A DNA stretch of 64,000 nucleotides from the NCBI GenBank assembly GCA_964410725.1, contig CAYPID010000002.1:151494-215493 (forward strand). Direction: 5' to 3'. Below, piece after piece: positions 7,387 to 15,445 of the stretch. The first letter of the stretch is position 1; every line of letters begins with the position of its first letter. The stretch is from CALAZP01 sp964410725. GTDB taxonomy: Bacteria; Bacteroidota; Bacteroidia; Chitinophagales; Saprospiraceae. Below the pieces are notes generated by a model. The model was not told where the DNA came from. It made no database searches and was given only the letters and a program-made list of their open reading frames with translations. Made by a program: the position numbers and the translations under genes.

Positions 7387-9789
7387 ATGGGATATAAAAA
7401 ATGGGGTGGCTGGATCACTCTCGTGCTTGCTTTCTTTGGTTCGCTTTTAGTCCTCCTTACTTTTCTTGTAAAAGTAGGTCTTTTTGGCCCTATTCCTTCA
7501 GATGAAGAATTGGCTAATATTCAAAATAATATTGCCACAGAAATCCTAGATAAATCCAATATTGTAATTGGAAGATTCTACGTGGAAAATAGAATTAACG
7601 CGCGCGATGAGGAGATTTCTGAAAGGATCGCCCAAACTTTGATTGCGACAGAAGATGCCAGATTCTTCAACCATCGTGGTATAGATTTGAGAGCTTGGGC
7701 GAGAGTATTTTTTAAAACTATTCTTTTGTCCAATAGCAGTTCAGGAGGAGGAAGTACCTTAAGTCAACAATTGGCTAAAAACCTTTATCCTAGAAAAAGT
7801 TACGCTCTTCTTTCTCTGCCTATTAATAAAATCCGCGAAATGCTAATCGCATTGCGGTTAGAAAAAATTTACTCAAAAGAAGATTTGCTTCGTTTGTATC
7901 TCAATACCGTTCCTTTTAGTGACAACATTTACGGGATTAAAACTGCCTCGGCCAGGTTTTTTAATAAACCTCCACAAGAACTTAAATTTGAAGAAGTTGC
8001 TGTCCTAATTGGGATGTTAAAAGCTAATACTCGATACAATCCTGTACGCAATCCCAATTTGGCATTGGAAAGGCGAAACACGGTTATAAACCAGCTATAT
8101 AAAAATGGATATATCAGTGAAAATGAAAGTAAGGTGCTCAAGGAAAAACCTTTGACTTTGAATTACCAGAAGGAAAAAATGTCCAAAACTTTTGCAGGAT
8201 ACCTCAAGACTCACTTAGAACAAGAGTGCCACTCCTTACTTCATCAAGTCAAAAAAAATACAGGAACTTCTTACAATCTCTACACGGACGGGTTAAAAAT
8301 TTATACAACTATCTCTAACTCTATGCAACGAGCTGCCGAAAAAGCAGTGCAGCAAGAGATAAGTCAGTTACAATCAAATTTTGTCAGGGAATGGGGACCA
8401 CAAAACGGACCCTGGACGAAGCAAGAAGTCATTAAAAAGGAAATAATTTCCTCCAAAAAATATCAACTACTAAAAAGACAAGGTTTATCCGAGAGAGAAA
8501 TTGCCACCATCTTCAAGACACCCGTTTCCATGGAGGTCTTTGATTGGTCTCAAGGAAGTAAATCTCTGAAAATGAGCCCTTTGGATTCTATTAGATATTA
8601 TCTATCTCTTCTGAATGTAGGATTTTTGGCTATAAATCCAAAAAGTGGGGACATCCTAGCGTGGGTTGGGGGAATCGACCACAGATTTTTTCAATATGAC
8701 CACGTGAAGTCTAAGCGCCAAGTTGGCTCCACCTTCAAACCCATTTTGTTTGCTCAGGCTCTAGAAAGTGGGTTACTGCCATGTGATTATATTGCCAACC
8801 AACCCATCAACTTTCCAAAATACAACAACTGGCAGCCCAAAAATGCAGACCTCACTTATGGAGGGCTCTATTCTATGCAAGGGGCTTTAGCACAATCTGT
8901 TAATGTAGTAGCAGCAAGAATCATTGAAAGAATTGGGGCGAAAAAGGTTAGCCAATTGGCTATAAATTTAGGCATAGAAGACACTCCTGAATATCCATCC
9001 ATTGCCTTGGGTGCTGTAGATGCTAGTCTTTTGGAAATGGTTAGTGCCTATACCGTTTTCGTCAATGATGGTCAACAACCGAATCCCAACCTAATTAAAA
9101 GAATTGAAGATTACCGAGGCAATATAATTTACCAAGCTCCCCAGCCAACTTTCCGACAAATTATTGAACCGGAACACGCGAGAATCATCAATACCTTTTT
9201 ATCCTCTGCAATAGAAGAAGGAACCGGAAAAAGACTTCGGTGGACTTATCAGATTAAAGGTCCATTAGGCGGTAAAACAGGAACAACACAAAATCAATCA
9301 GATGGGTGGTTCATCGGGCTAACCCCTGATTTAATTGCAGGAGTTTGGGTAGGTGCATCCTCTCCCGAGATTCACTTTAAATCTCTTGGAACGGGACAAG
9401 GAGCTAATTCTGCTTTACCTGTTTTTGGGAACTTTTTGTCTACCTATTTAAACGGGAAAAGCATATCCGGGAATTTTGAAAAACCATCGCAAACCTCACA
9501 AGCCCTTCTGAACTGTCCCCCTGTGCTGGAAGAAATAAACATTGCGGACCATATTCAAGAGGCCTTTGCCCAAAATCCAGATTTCTATCGGTCTGTTCTA
9601 GAGTCTATGAATCTAAAAGAAAGTGATTTAGAAAACTTATCACTCGCTCAACCACAGGAATCCAAAGAAGAATATATCAACCGCCTGCAAGAAATTCAAA
9701 AAGGAAAAGAAAAAAGAACCGAAAGAAAAAACTTTTGGAGCAAACTGTTATTTAAAAACAACCAAAAGTCTGATGAAAACGAAAAATAA
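7387..9789 (+). CDS. Class A penicillin-binding protein (transglycosylase/transpeptidase, PBP1A type)
   Basis: Bifunctional peptidoglycan synthase anchored in the inner membrane. In 800 residues it has an N-terminal transmembrane segment (about 9-32). The GT51 glycosyltransferase domain shows the EDARFFNHRGID motif (Glu89) and GGSTLSQQLAKN (about 121-132). The transpeptidase domain has active-site Ser448 in STFK (448-451), SVN (504-506) and KTGT (630-633). The C-terminus is a charged tail rich in Glu, Lys and Asn. Start ATG lies 2 bp after mnmG. The 3' end overlaps the next gene by 17 bp, so the two are probably translationally coupled although unrelated in function. Confidence 0.95.
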   Translation: MGYKKWGGWITLVLAFFGSLLVLLTFLVKVGLFGPIPSDEELANIQNNIATEILDKSNIVIGRFYVENRINARDEEISERIAQTLIATEDARFFNHRGIDLRAWARVFFKTILLSNSSSGGGSTLSQQLAKNLYPRKSYALLSLPINKIREMLIALRLEKIYSKEDLLRLYLNTVPFSDNIYGIKTASARFFNKPPQELKFEEVAVLIGMLKANTRYNPVRNPNLALERRNTVINQLYKNGYISENESKVLKEKPLTLNYQKEKMSKTFAGYLKTHLEQECHSLLHQVKKNTGTSYNLYTDGLKIYTTISNSMQRAAEKAVQQEISQLQSNFVREWGPQNGPWTKQEVIKKEIISSKKYQLLKRQGLSEREIATIFKTPVSMEVFDWSQGSKSLKMSPLDSIRYYLSLLNVGFLAINPKSGDILAWVGGIDHRFFQYDHVKSKRQVGSTFKPILFAQALESGLLPCDYIANQPINFPKYNNWQPKNADLTYGGLYSMQGALAQSVNVVAARIIERIGAKKVSQLAINLGIEDTPEYPSIALGAVDASLLEMVSAYTVFVNDGQQPNPNLIKRIEDYRGNIIYQAPQPTFRQIIEPEHARIINTFLSSAIEEGTGKRLRWTYQIKGPLGGKTGTTQNQSDGWFIGLTPDLIAGVWVGASSPEIHFKSLGTGQGANSALPVFGNFLSTYLNGKSISGNFEKPSQTSQALLNCPPVLEEINIADHIQEAFAQNPDFYRSVLESMNLKESDLENLSLAQPQESKEEYINRLQEIQKGKEKRTERKNFWSKLLFKNNQKSDENEK

Positions 9790-11770
9790 CATCCACTATA
9801 ATCAAGGCTCATTACAGGCCAAAACCTTAATAAATCTTTTTCGGTCGATTCTGTACCCTAGATTAATTGAGGAAAAAATGCTCATTCTTCTCAGACAGGG
9901 AAAAATTAGTAAATGGTTTTCTGGAATAGGACAGGAGGCCATTTCCGTTGGCGTTACCGAAGCCCTTCAAAAGGAGGATTTAATATTTACCATGCACCGA
10001 AATCTGGGAGTTTTTACCAGCAGGTCTGTTCCACTTAATCGCTTAGTCGCTCAATGGCAAGGCAAAATGGATGGTTTTACCAAAGGTAGAGACCGTTCTT
10101 TTCACTTCGGTGCTAAAGATTATGGAATTGTTGGAATGATTTCCCATCTGGGACCTCAACTCTCCTTAGCCGCTGGAGTAGCACTAGCCAATAAAATAAA
10201 AAACGAACCCCTCATTAGTGTTGCCTTTACCGGCGAGGGAGGAACTAGTCAGGGAGAATTTCATGAAGCACTGAATGTAGCATCTGTTTGGCAATTGCCT
10301 GTGATTTTTATTATCGAAAACAATGGGTATGGTTTATCAACTCCAACTAACGAACAATACCATTGTGAACAATTAACTCAACGAGCATCTGGTTATGGAA
10401 TGGATGCCATTAGAATTGATGGTAACAATATCCTGGAAGTCTATCAAACCATCCAAAATATCGCTAATGAAATAAGACATAACCCCAAACCGTGGTTGGT
10501 AGAGTGTCAAACATTTAGAATGAGAGGACATGAGGAAGCATCTGGCACCAAATACGTTCCCCCTCAAATGCTTAAAGATTGGGCTCAAAAGGATCCTGTT
10601 GAAAATTTTAGGTCATTTCTAATAAATGAAAATATTGCATCGGCCGAACACTTAATTACGATTGAAAATGAACTTAAACAATCGATCCAGTCACAAGTAG
10701 AACTGGGGTTCTTTTCGGAAGATCCCAACCCTTCTATTTCTGAAGAACTTAATGATGTTTACGCTCCTGTTGTCAAAAGTTCTAATACACTCCCCTCAGT
10801 TGGGAAATCCTCTAGTAAGAGGATGATAGACGCTATCGCTGAAGGTCTTTCTTTAGCAATGGATAAACATCCAGATTTGATTCTTATGGGTCAGGATATT
10901 GCAGAATATGGAGGAGTATTCAAAGCAACTGAAGGGCTTGTTCATCAATTCGGAAAAATTAGAGTACGCAATACCCCGCTCTGTGAAAGCGCTATTGTTG
11001 GAATTGCCATGGGACTTTCTATCCGAAACATGAAGGCAATGGTAGAAATGCAATTTGCCGATTTTGTTTCTGTGGGATTCAATCAAATTGTGAATAATCT
11101 GGCTAAATCTCATTATAGATGGGGTCAAAACGCTGATGTTGTCATAAGGATGCCCACAGGAGGCGGTGTAGGTGCTGGGCCTTTTCACTCTCAAAGTAAT
11201 GAAGCTTGGTTTACCCATACTCCGGGTCTAAAAATTGTATATCCATCTAATCCCAAAGATGCTAAAGGTTTATTATTAGCCTCTTTTGAAGACCCCAATC
11301 CTATTATGTTTTTTGAGCATAAGGCATTATACAGGAGTCTTTCTGACTTAGTCCCTGAGGAATATTATACCACTGAAATTGGTAAAGCATTGGAAGTTAC
11401 TCAAGGAAATGATATTGGAATTATTACTTATGGTATGGGGGTTCACTGGGCATTGACATGTGTTAAAGAATTAAATATCCACGCCACTATTTTAGACCTT
11501 CGTACGCTTTTGCCTTTAGACTTGGAAGCGATCAAAAACGTGGTTGAGAAAACAGGTAAAATCCTAGTTCTACATGAAGACACTTTATTCGGTGGAATAG
11601 GCGGTGAAATTTCAGCCTTCCTTTCAGAATACTGTTTTGAACACTTGGACGCTCCTATCATTAGAGTGGGGGGACTAGATACGCCTATTCCATTTGCAAA
11701 ACCCTTAGAAAATCAGTTTTTACCCCAAGAAAGGCTCAAAGAAGCCATCATTAAATTAATCCAATACTAA
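9773..11770 (+). CDS. Fused 2-oxoacid dehydrogenase E1 component, alpha and beta subunits in one chain
   Basis: Thiamine-diphosphate-dependent E1 of a branched-chain 2-oxoacid or pyruvate dehydrogenase complex. It decarboxylates the oxoacid and acylates the E2 lipoyl group. In 665 residues the alpha part (about 1-325) holds the ThDP/Mg motif GEGGTSQGE (154-162) ending in ENN (182-184). The beta part (about 346-665) begins at the typical RMIDAIAEGL segment and has the GAGPFHSQS motif. A Ser/Pro-rich linker joins them. The fusion is common in Bacteroidota. No E2 or E3 gene is adjacent. Substrate preference cannot be read from the sequence. It overlaps the PBP gene by 17 bp. Confidence 0.9.
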   Translation: MKTKNNIHYNQGSLQAKTLINLFRSILYPRLIEEKMLILLRQGKISKWFSGIGQEAISVGVTEALQKEDLIFTMHRNLGVFTSRSVPLNRLVAQWQGKMDGFTKGRDRSFHFGAKDYGIVGMISHLGPQLSLAAGVALANKIKNEPLISVAFTGEGGTSQGEFHEALNVASVWQLPVIFIIENNGYGLSTPTNEQYHCEQLTQRASGYGMDAIRIDGNNILEVYQTIQNIANEIRHNPKPWLVECQTFRMRGHEEASGTKYVPPQMLKDWAQKDPVENFRSFLINENIASAEHLITIENELKQSIQSQVELGFFSEDPNPSISEELNDVYAPVVKSSNTLPSVGKSSSKRMIDAIAEGLSLAMDKHPDLILMGQDIAEYGGVFKATEGLVHQFGKIRVRNTPLCESAIVGIAMGLSIRNMKAMVEMQFADFVSVGFNQIVNNLAKSHYRWGQNADVVIRMPTGGGVGAGPFHSQSNEAWFTHTPGLKIVYPSNPKDAKGLLLASFEDPNPIMFFEHKALYRSLSDLVPEEYYTTEIGKALEVTQGNDIGIITYGMGVHWALTCVKELNIHATILDLRTLLPLDLEAIKNVVEKTGKILVLHEDTLFGGIGGEISAFLSEYCFEHLDAPIIRVGGLDTPIPFAKPLENQFLPQERLKEAIIKLIQY

Positions 11771-11776
11771 TATTAT

Positions 11777-11784
11777 TACTTTTG
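11777..11784 (+). promoter_or_regulatory. Probable -7 promoter element for the DUF5606 gene
   Basis: TACTTTTG matches TAnnTTTG in the 48-bp gap after the E1 gene, about 30 nt before the next transcript's ATG at 11819. Confidence 0.42.
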
Positions 11785-11818
11785 TACTCTTAACCATCCC
11801 TTAATTAAATAATTAATT

Positions 11819-12247
11819 ATGAAATTGGAAAATTTGGTTGCTGTCAGTGGTATGCCTGGCTTATTTAAAATGGCGGCCAATAGAAGCAATGGTCTCATTA
11901 TCGAGGACTTAAATACAGGAAAGCACAAGTTTGTTTCCGCTAGAAAACACCAATTTACCCCCTTAGAAACTACTGCTATCTACACAGATGATGGAGATTC
12001 CACTCCTTTAGCAAAAGTTTTCAGAAATATGTTTGAGCAATTGGAAGACAATCCTCCTTTAGAAGTGACTGCCAAAGCGGATGAATTGCATGAGTATTTT
12101 ACTGACATCCTACCTACTTATGATAAAAACCAAGTAAAAACCAGTGACATCCGAAAGGTAATTAAATGGTTTACCCTATTAAAAGAAATGGGGTGGACTC
12201 CTGAGGAAGAATCGAAAGAAGTATCAGAAGAAGAAAAGGAAAAATAG
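11819..12247 (+). CDS. DUF5606-family protein
   Basis: This 142-residue cytoplasmic protein belongs to the Bacteroidota-specific DUF5606 family, recognised from the N-terminal segment beginning KLENLVAVSGMPGL and the following IYTDDG region. It has no signal peptide or membrane helix, and ends in an acidic tail of Glu and Lys. Function is unknown. The N-terminal small beta domain followed by a helical part is compatible with a nucleic-acid or protein-binding role, but that is a guess. It lies 10 bp before the glycosyltransferase gene and has its own promoter candidate. Confidence 0.85.
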   Translation: MKLENLVAVSGMPGLFKMAANRSNGLIIEDLNTGKHKFVSARKHQFTPLETTAIYTDDGDSTPLAKVFRNMFEQLEDNPPLEVTAKADELHEYFTDILPTYDKNQVKTSDIRKVIKWFTLLKEMGWTPEEESKEVSEEEKEK

Positions 12248-12257
12248 CCATCCATTC

Positions 12258-13013
12258 ATGTATAAAAACAAAAAAGTGGTAGCCGTTTTGCCTGCCTATA
12301 ATGCTGCGCAAACTCTTTCCCAGACTTATGCTGAGATTCCTTTAGAATTGGTGGATGAGGTCATACTTTGCGACGATGCCAGCAAAGACGAAACGGTGGC
12401 ACTCGCTAAAAAGCTGGGAATTGATCATATCATTGCTCATACCACTAATAAAGGATATGGTGGAAATCAAAAGTCTCTGTATAACCAAGCACTTGCCACT
12501 GGAGCAGACATTATTATCATGCTTCACCCTGACTATCAATACACTCCAAAACTCATTCCCGCTATAGTCAATCTCATTGGTGAAGACTTATACGATGTCG
12601 TTTTAGGATCGCGTATTTTGGGAAAAGGAGCCTTGAGAGGCGGAATGCCCCTGTACAAATATATTGCCAATAGAATTTTGACATTGATTCAAAATATCCT
12701 AGTCAATCATAAATTATCTGAATACCACACAGGTTATCGAGCATTTTCGAAAAAAGTACTTTACCAAATCAATTTCAATCAAAATTCAGATGATTTTGTT
12801 TTTGATAATGAAATGCTATCCCAGATTATCTATAATGATTTTAGGATTGGAGAGGTCAGCTGTCCCACTTCTTATTTTGAAGAGGCCTCTTCCATAAATT
12901 TTTCAAGAAGTGTAACTTATGGTTTAGGCGTTCTTCGGGTTTCCTTCACGCATCTTTTACAAAGGCTTAAAATACTTGATTTTCCAATGTATCAATCCCC
13001 CAAAGCCAAATGA
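12258..13013 (+). CDS. Family 2 glycosyltransferase (dolichyl/polyprenyl-phosphate sugar transferase-like)
   Basis: This 251-residue GT-A fold enzyme likely transfers a sugar from a nucleotide donor to a polyprenyl phosphate or related acceptor. Visible are the LPAYNAA start of the GT2 fold, the nucleotide-binding DDASKDET (Asp39 and Asp40), HPDYQYTP with the metal-binding Asp (about 92), and GSRILGKG. There is no C-terminal pair of transmembrane helices as in GtrB-type enzymes; one short hydrophobic stretch occurs near ANRILTLIQNIL. The stop overlaps the next start by 4 bp (ATGA), which indicates coupling to the YdcF-like gene. Confidence 0.88.
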   Translation: MYKNKKVVAVLPAYNAAQTLSQTYAEIPLELVDEVILCDDASKDETVALAKKLGIDHIIAHTTNKGYGGNQKSLYNQALATGADIIIMLHPDYQYTPKLIPAIVNLIGEDLYDVVLGSRILGKGALRGGMPLYKYIANRILTLIQNILVNHKLSEYHTGYRAFSKKVLYQINFNQNSDDFVFDNEMLSQIIYNDFRIGEVSCPTSYFEEASSINFSRSVTYGLGVLRVSFTHLLQRLKILDFPMYQSPKAK

Positions 13014-13762
13014 AAATAATTTACGTTATCCTGCAAACCGAATGGCAGCTATTTATACTCTCCATTTTGGTTCTTGGGTTAACTCTTTTCAAAAAATTGA
13101 CTTGGGCCCAATGGGTGGGAATTTTATCCTTGAGTTATTTGATCCTTCTATGCAAGACTCCATTGGTAGACAATTGGCTTGAAAAATTGGAAAACGAATA
13201 TCCCCCTTTAGAATTAACCGCATTGGACACCTCTTATGGTTATCGTATTGTTATACTAGGTTCGGGTGCCACATACGATCCAGATATTCCTCCGAATAGT
13301 TGGTTAGATGCAGTTCTTGCCAAGAGATTCTTAGAAGGGCTCAAATGGCAATCTCAATTGCCTCATTCCACGATAGCAGGAATGGCTAGCGCCTTGGAAA
13401 GCTCAATTTCACAAGCAGAAATGGTAGCTAAAACTGCCTTGCTATTTGGTGTCCCCCCATCGGATACCTTACAAATTCCTCAACCAACCAATACCAAAGA
13501 AGAAGCGCACTTCCTGTTTCAAAGAATTGGTGCCCAAACTATAATTTTATCAACCAGTGCATTTCACATGCCAAGGGCAAAAAAATGGTTTGAAAAAGAA
13601 GGCTTTAAAGTGATACCTGCCCCAACAGATTACCGCATTAAAAAAGATCCTAAAGGTTCTCACCGCTCCTGGGCGTGGAACTGGGACAGAATTGATTATT
13701 GGAATATTCTAATCCATGAGTGGGCCGGAGCATTTCATTATTGGTTGAGCTCTTCCTCATAA
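13010..13762 (+). CDS. YdcF-like (DUF218) membrane protein
   Basis: In 250 residues it has two N-terminal hydrophobic segments (about 12-27 and 34-50) followed by a DUF218 domain. The domain begins at VILGSGATYD and includes NTKEEA and STSAFHMPRAK motifs typical of this family. DUF218 proteins are implicated in envelope biogenesis (ElyC/SanA relatives), but the exact activity is not established. It is coupled by a 4-bp overlap to the glycosyltransferase upstream, which fits a lipid-linked sugar or envelope role (inference). The 3' end overlaps the convergent deacylase gene by 25 bp. Confidence 0.85.
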   Translation: MKIIYVILQTEWQLFILSILVLGLTLFKKLTWAQWVGILSLSYLILLCKTPLVDNWLEKLENEYPPLELTALDTSYGYRIVILGSGATYDPDIPPNSWLDAVLAKRFLEGLKWQSQLPHSTIAGMASALESSISQAEMVAKTALLFGVPPSDTLQIPQPTNTKEEAHFLFQRIGAQTIILSTSAFHMPRAKKWFEKEGFKVIPAPTDYRIKKDPKGSHRSWAWNWDRIDYWNILIHEWAGAFHYWLSSSS

Positions 13763-15354
13763 TTTTTAACGTACCTTCCAGGAAAAACCCCTGTGTGGGC
13801 GCCGTTATCCAATACTTGCACTCCATTGACAAAAACATCGTACACACCAGTGGCAAATTGTAAAGGTTCCTCAAAGGTAGCTTGATCGGCCACCTCTTCA
13901 GGGTCAAAAACCACTATATCAGCGTAGTACCCCTCCTTTAGTAATCCTCGATCCTTTAATCCTAAATTTTGAGCGGGAAGTCCACTTAATTTATGCACTG
14001 CTTCCGGTAAGGTAAGCAACTTTTCGTCTCGGGTATACTTACCCAAAACCCGTATGAAACTACCGAAAGCTCTGGGATGAGTTCTGAAATCCTTACTTAT
14101 ATCTGAATACGATCCGGCATCTGAACAGAAAGACACCCAAGGTATTTGAACTTTCTTGGCTATGTTTTCTTCGGACATACTAAAATAGATGCACTGAATT
14201 CTACTGTCGTCCTCTATAATCAAATCAATAATAGTCTCTTCAGGAGATTGTCCTCTTTGCAAAGCCGCTTCAGCTATAGTCATGCCTCGATATAACTGTT
14301 CCATTGAATCTCTATTAAATCCCACCATCAAAATTCCTGCTGGATCTTGTTCTTCTAATTCCAATCTTATATCCGCCAATAATCGCTCCCTAACAGCAGG
14401 CACCTTCATTCGATTAATCCAAGCCCTATGTCCTCCCTCTTGAACCCAAGTAGGGATTACTCCAGTCAAGCCCGTAGAACTCGCATTATAGGTATAGATA
14501 TCTGCCGTGACCCTTAACCCTTCCGATCTTGCTGCTTCCATTTTTTGTATAACACTATCCAACAAATGCCAATTAGGTTCCCGGGACGCTTTTAAGTGGT
14601 AGATTTCTGCGGGAATCGAGGCCTCTCTAGCAATAGTTAGGAACTCGTCTAGAGCTTCCATTAGATATTTATCCTCATTTCGCATGTGAGAAATATACTT
14701 GCCCTGATACTGTTGAGCCACGCGACAAAGTTCAATTAATTCCTCGGTATCCGCATAATCACCTGGGGCATATATCAGTGAAGAACCTATACCCATTGCC
14801 CCTTCAGTCATAGCAGTTTTAACAATTTCTCGCATGCGCTCCAACTCGTCTTTCGTGGCTTTCCTATTCTCATACCCCACCGTTTGTATCCTAACGGTAG
14901 CCGCCCCTAAGTAAGAAGCGAAGTTTGTGGAAACTCCATTTTCCTCTAGCTTTTTCATGGCTTCGCCAAAAGATACATACCCCTCCTCTCCAGGTTTTCC
15001 CTTAGGACCAGCCGATGTACCCTCTCCAAAAACTTCCAAAGTTACCCCTTGTTTGAGGTCACTTAAAGACCTTCCATCATCCATTAAGGAATTGTAGGCC
15101 CAACTGAGCATATTGATAAAACCAGGGCTAATAGCCTTGCCTCCCACGTCTATAATTTGATCAGCCTCTACTGGGCACTGTTTTCCAACATATACAATTT
15201 TGTCTCCCTTAATGACTACTTGTCCATCAAACCCCTCTTGACCTGTTCCATCCAAAATATATCCATTGCGCAACACCACATCTCCAACGATTGGTTCTTG
15301 AAATGAACAGCCAAAAAACACCACCAAAAGGATCAAGTATATCAGGTATTTCAT
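13738..15354 (-). CDS. N-acyl-D-amino-acid deacylase-like amidohydrolase lipoprotein
   Basis: I start it at the ATG at 15354, which gives 538 residues beginning with a clean lipoprotein signal (LVVFFGC, lipid-modified Cys16). The open frame runs further upstream, but that extension precedes the signal peptide. The body is an amidohydrolase of the D-aminoacylase type: a composite beta domain (about 25-70), then a TIM barrel with YISHMRNED, EIYHLKAS and, in the last third, SDAGSYSD. The usual first metal motif HxH after PGF is absent: it reads PGFINMLSW (77-85). This variant occurs in Bacteroidota homologues from memory. Catalysis on D-amino-acid conjugates is likely but not certain. It is divergent from the PorE-like gene. 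Confidence 0.82.
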   Translation of the reverse strand: MKYLIYLILLVVFFGCSFQEPIVGDVVLRNGYILDGTGQEGFDGQVVIKGDKIVYVGKQCPVEADQIIDVGGKAISPGFINMLSWAYNSLMDDGRSLSDLKQGVTLEVFGEGTSAGPKGKPGEEGYVSFGEAMKKLEENGVSTNFASYLGAATVRIQTVGYENRKATKDELERMREIVKTAMTEGAMGIGSSLIYAPGDYADTEELIELCRVAQQYQGKYISHMRNEDKYLMEALDEFLTIAREASIPAEIYHLKASREPNWHLLDSVIQKMEAARSEGLRVTADIYTYNASSTGLTGVIPTWVQEGGHRAWINRMKVPAVRERLLADIRLELEEQDPAGILMVGFNRDSMEQLYRGMTIAEAALQRGQSPEETIIDLIIEDDSRIQCIYFSMSEENIAKKVQIPWVSFCSDAGSYSDISKDFRTHPRAFGSFIRVLGKYTRDEKLLTLPEAVHKLSGLPAQNLGLKDRGLLKEGYYADIVVFDPEEVADQATFEEPLQFATGVYDVFVNGVQVLDNGAHTGVFPGRYVKNYEEELNQ

Positions 15355-15445
15355 AAGATTACTTTTTATAAAAATACAACTTATTTTTCCATATCTGCCT
15401 TGACGGGATATCTTAAAAGCCTTTGTACTTTTACGAAAAATAAAT

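Noticed and set aside
10853..11218. 121-residue minus-strand open frame inside the E1 gene
   Set aside because: Opposite the conserved beta-subunit domain; no signal or motif.
15426..15433. TACTTTTA as promoter of the PorE-like gene
   Set aside because: Lacks the final G of TAnnTTTG; too weak to list as a feature.
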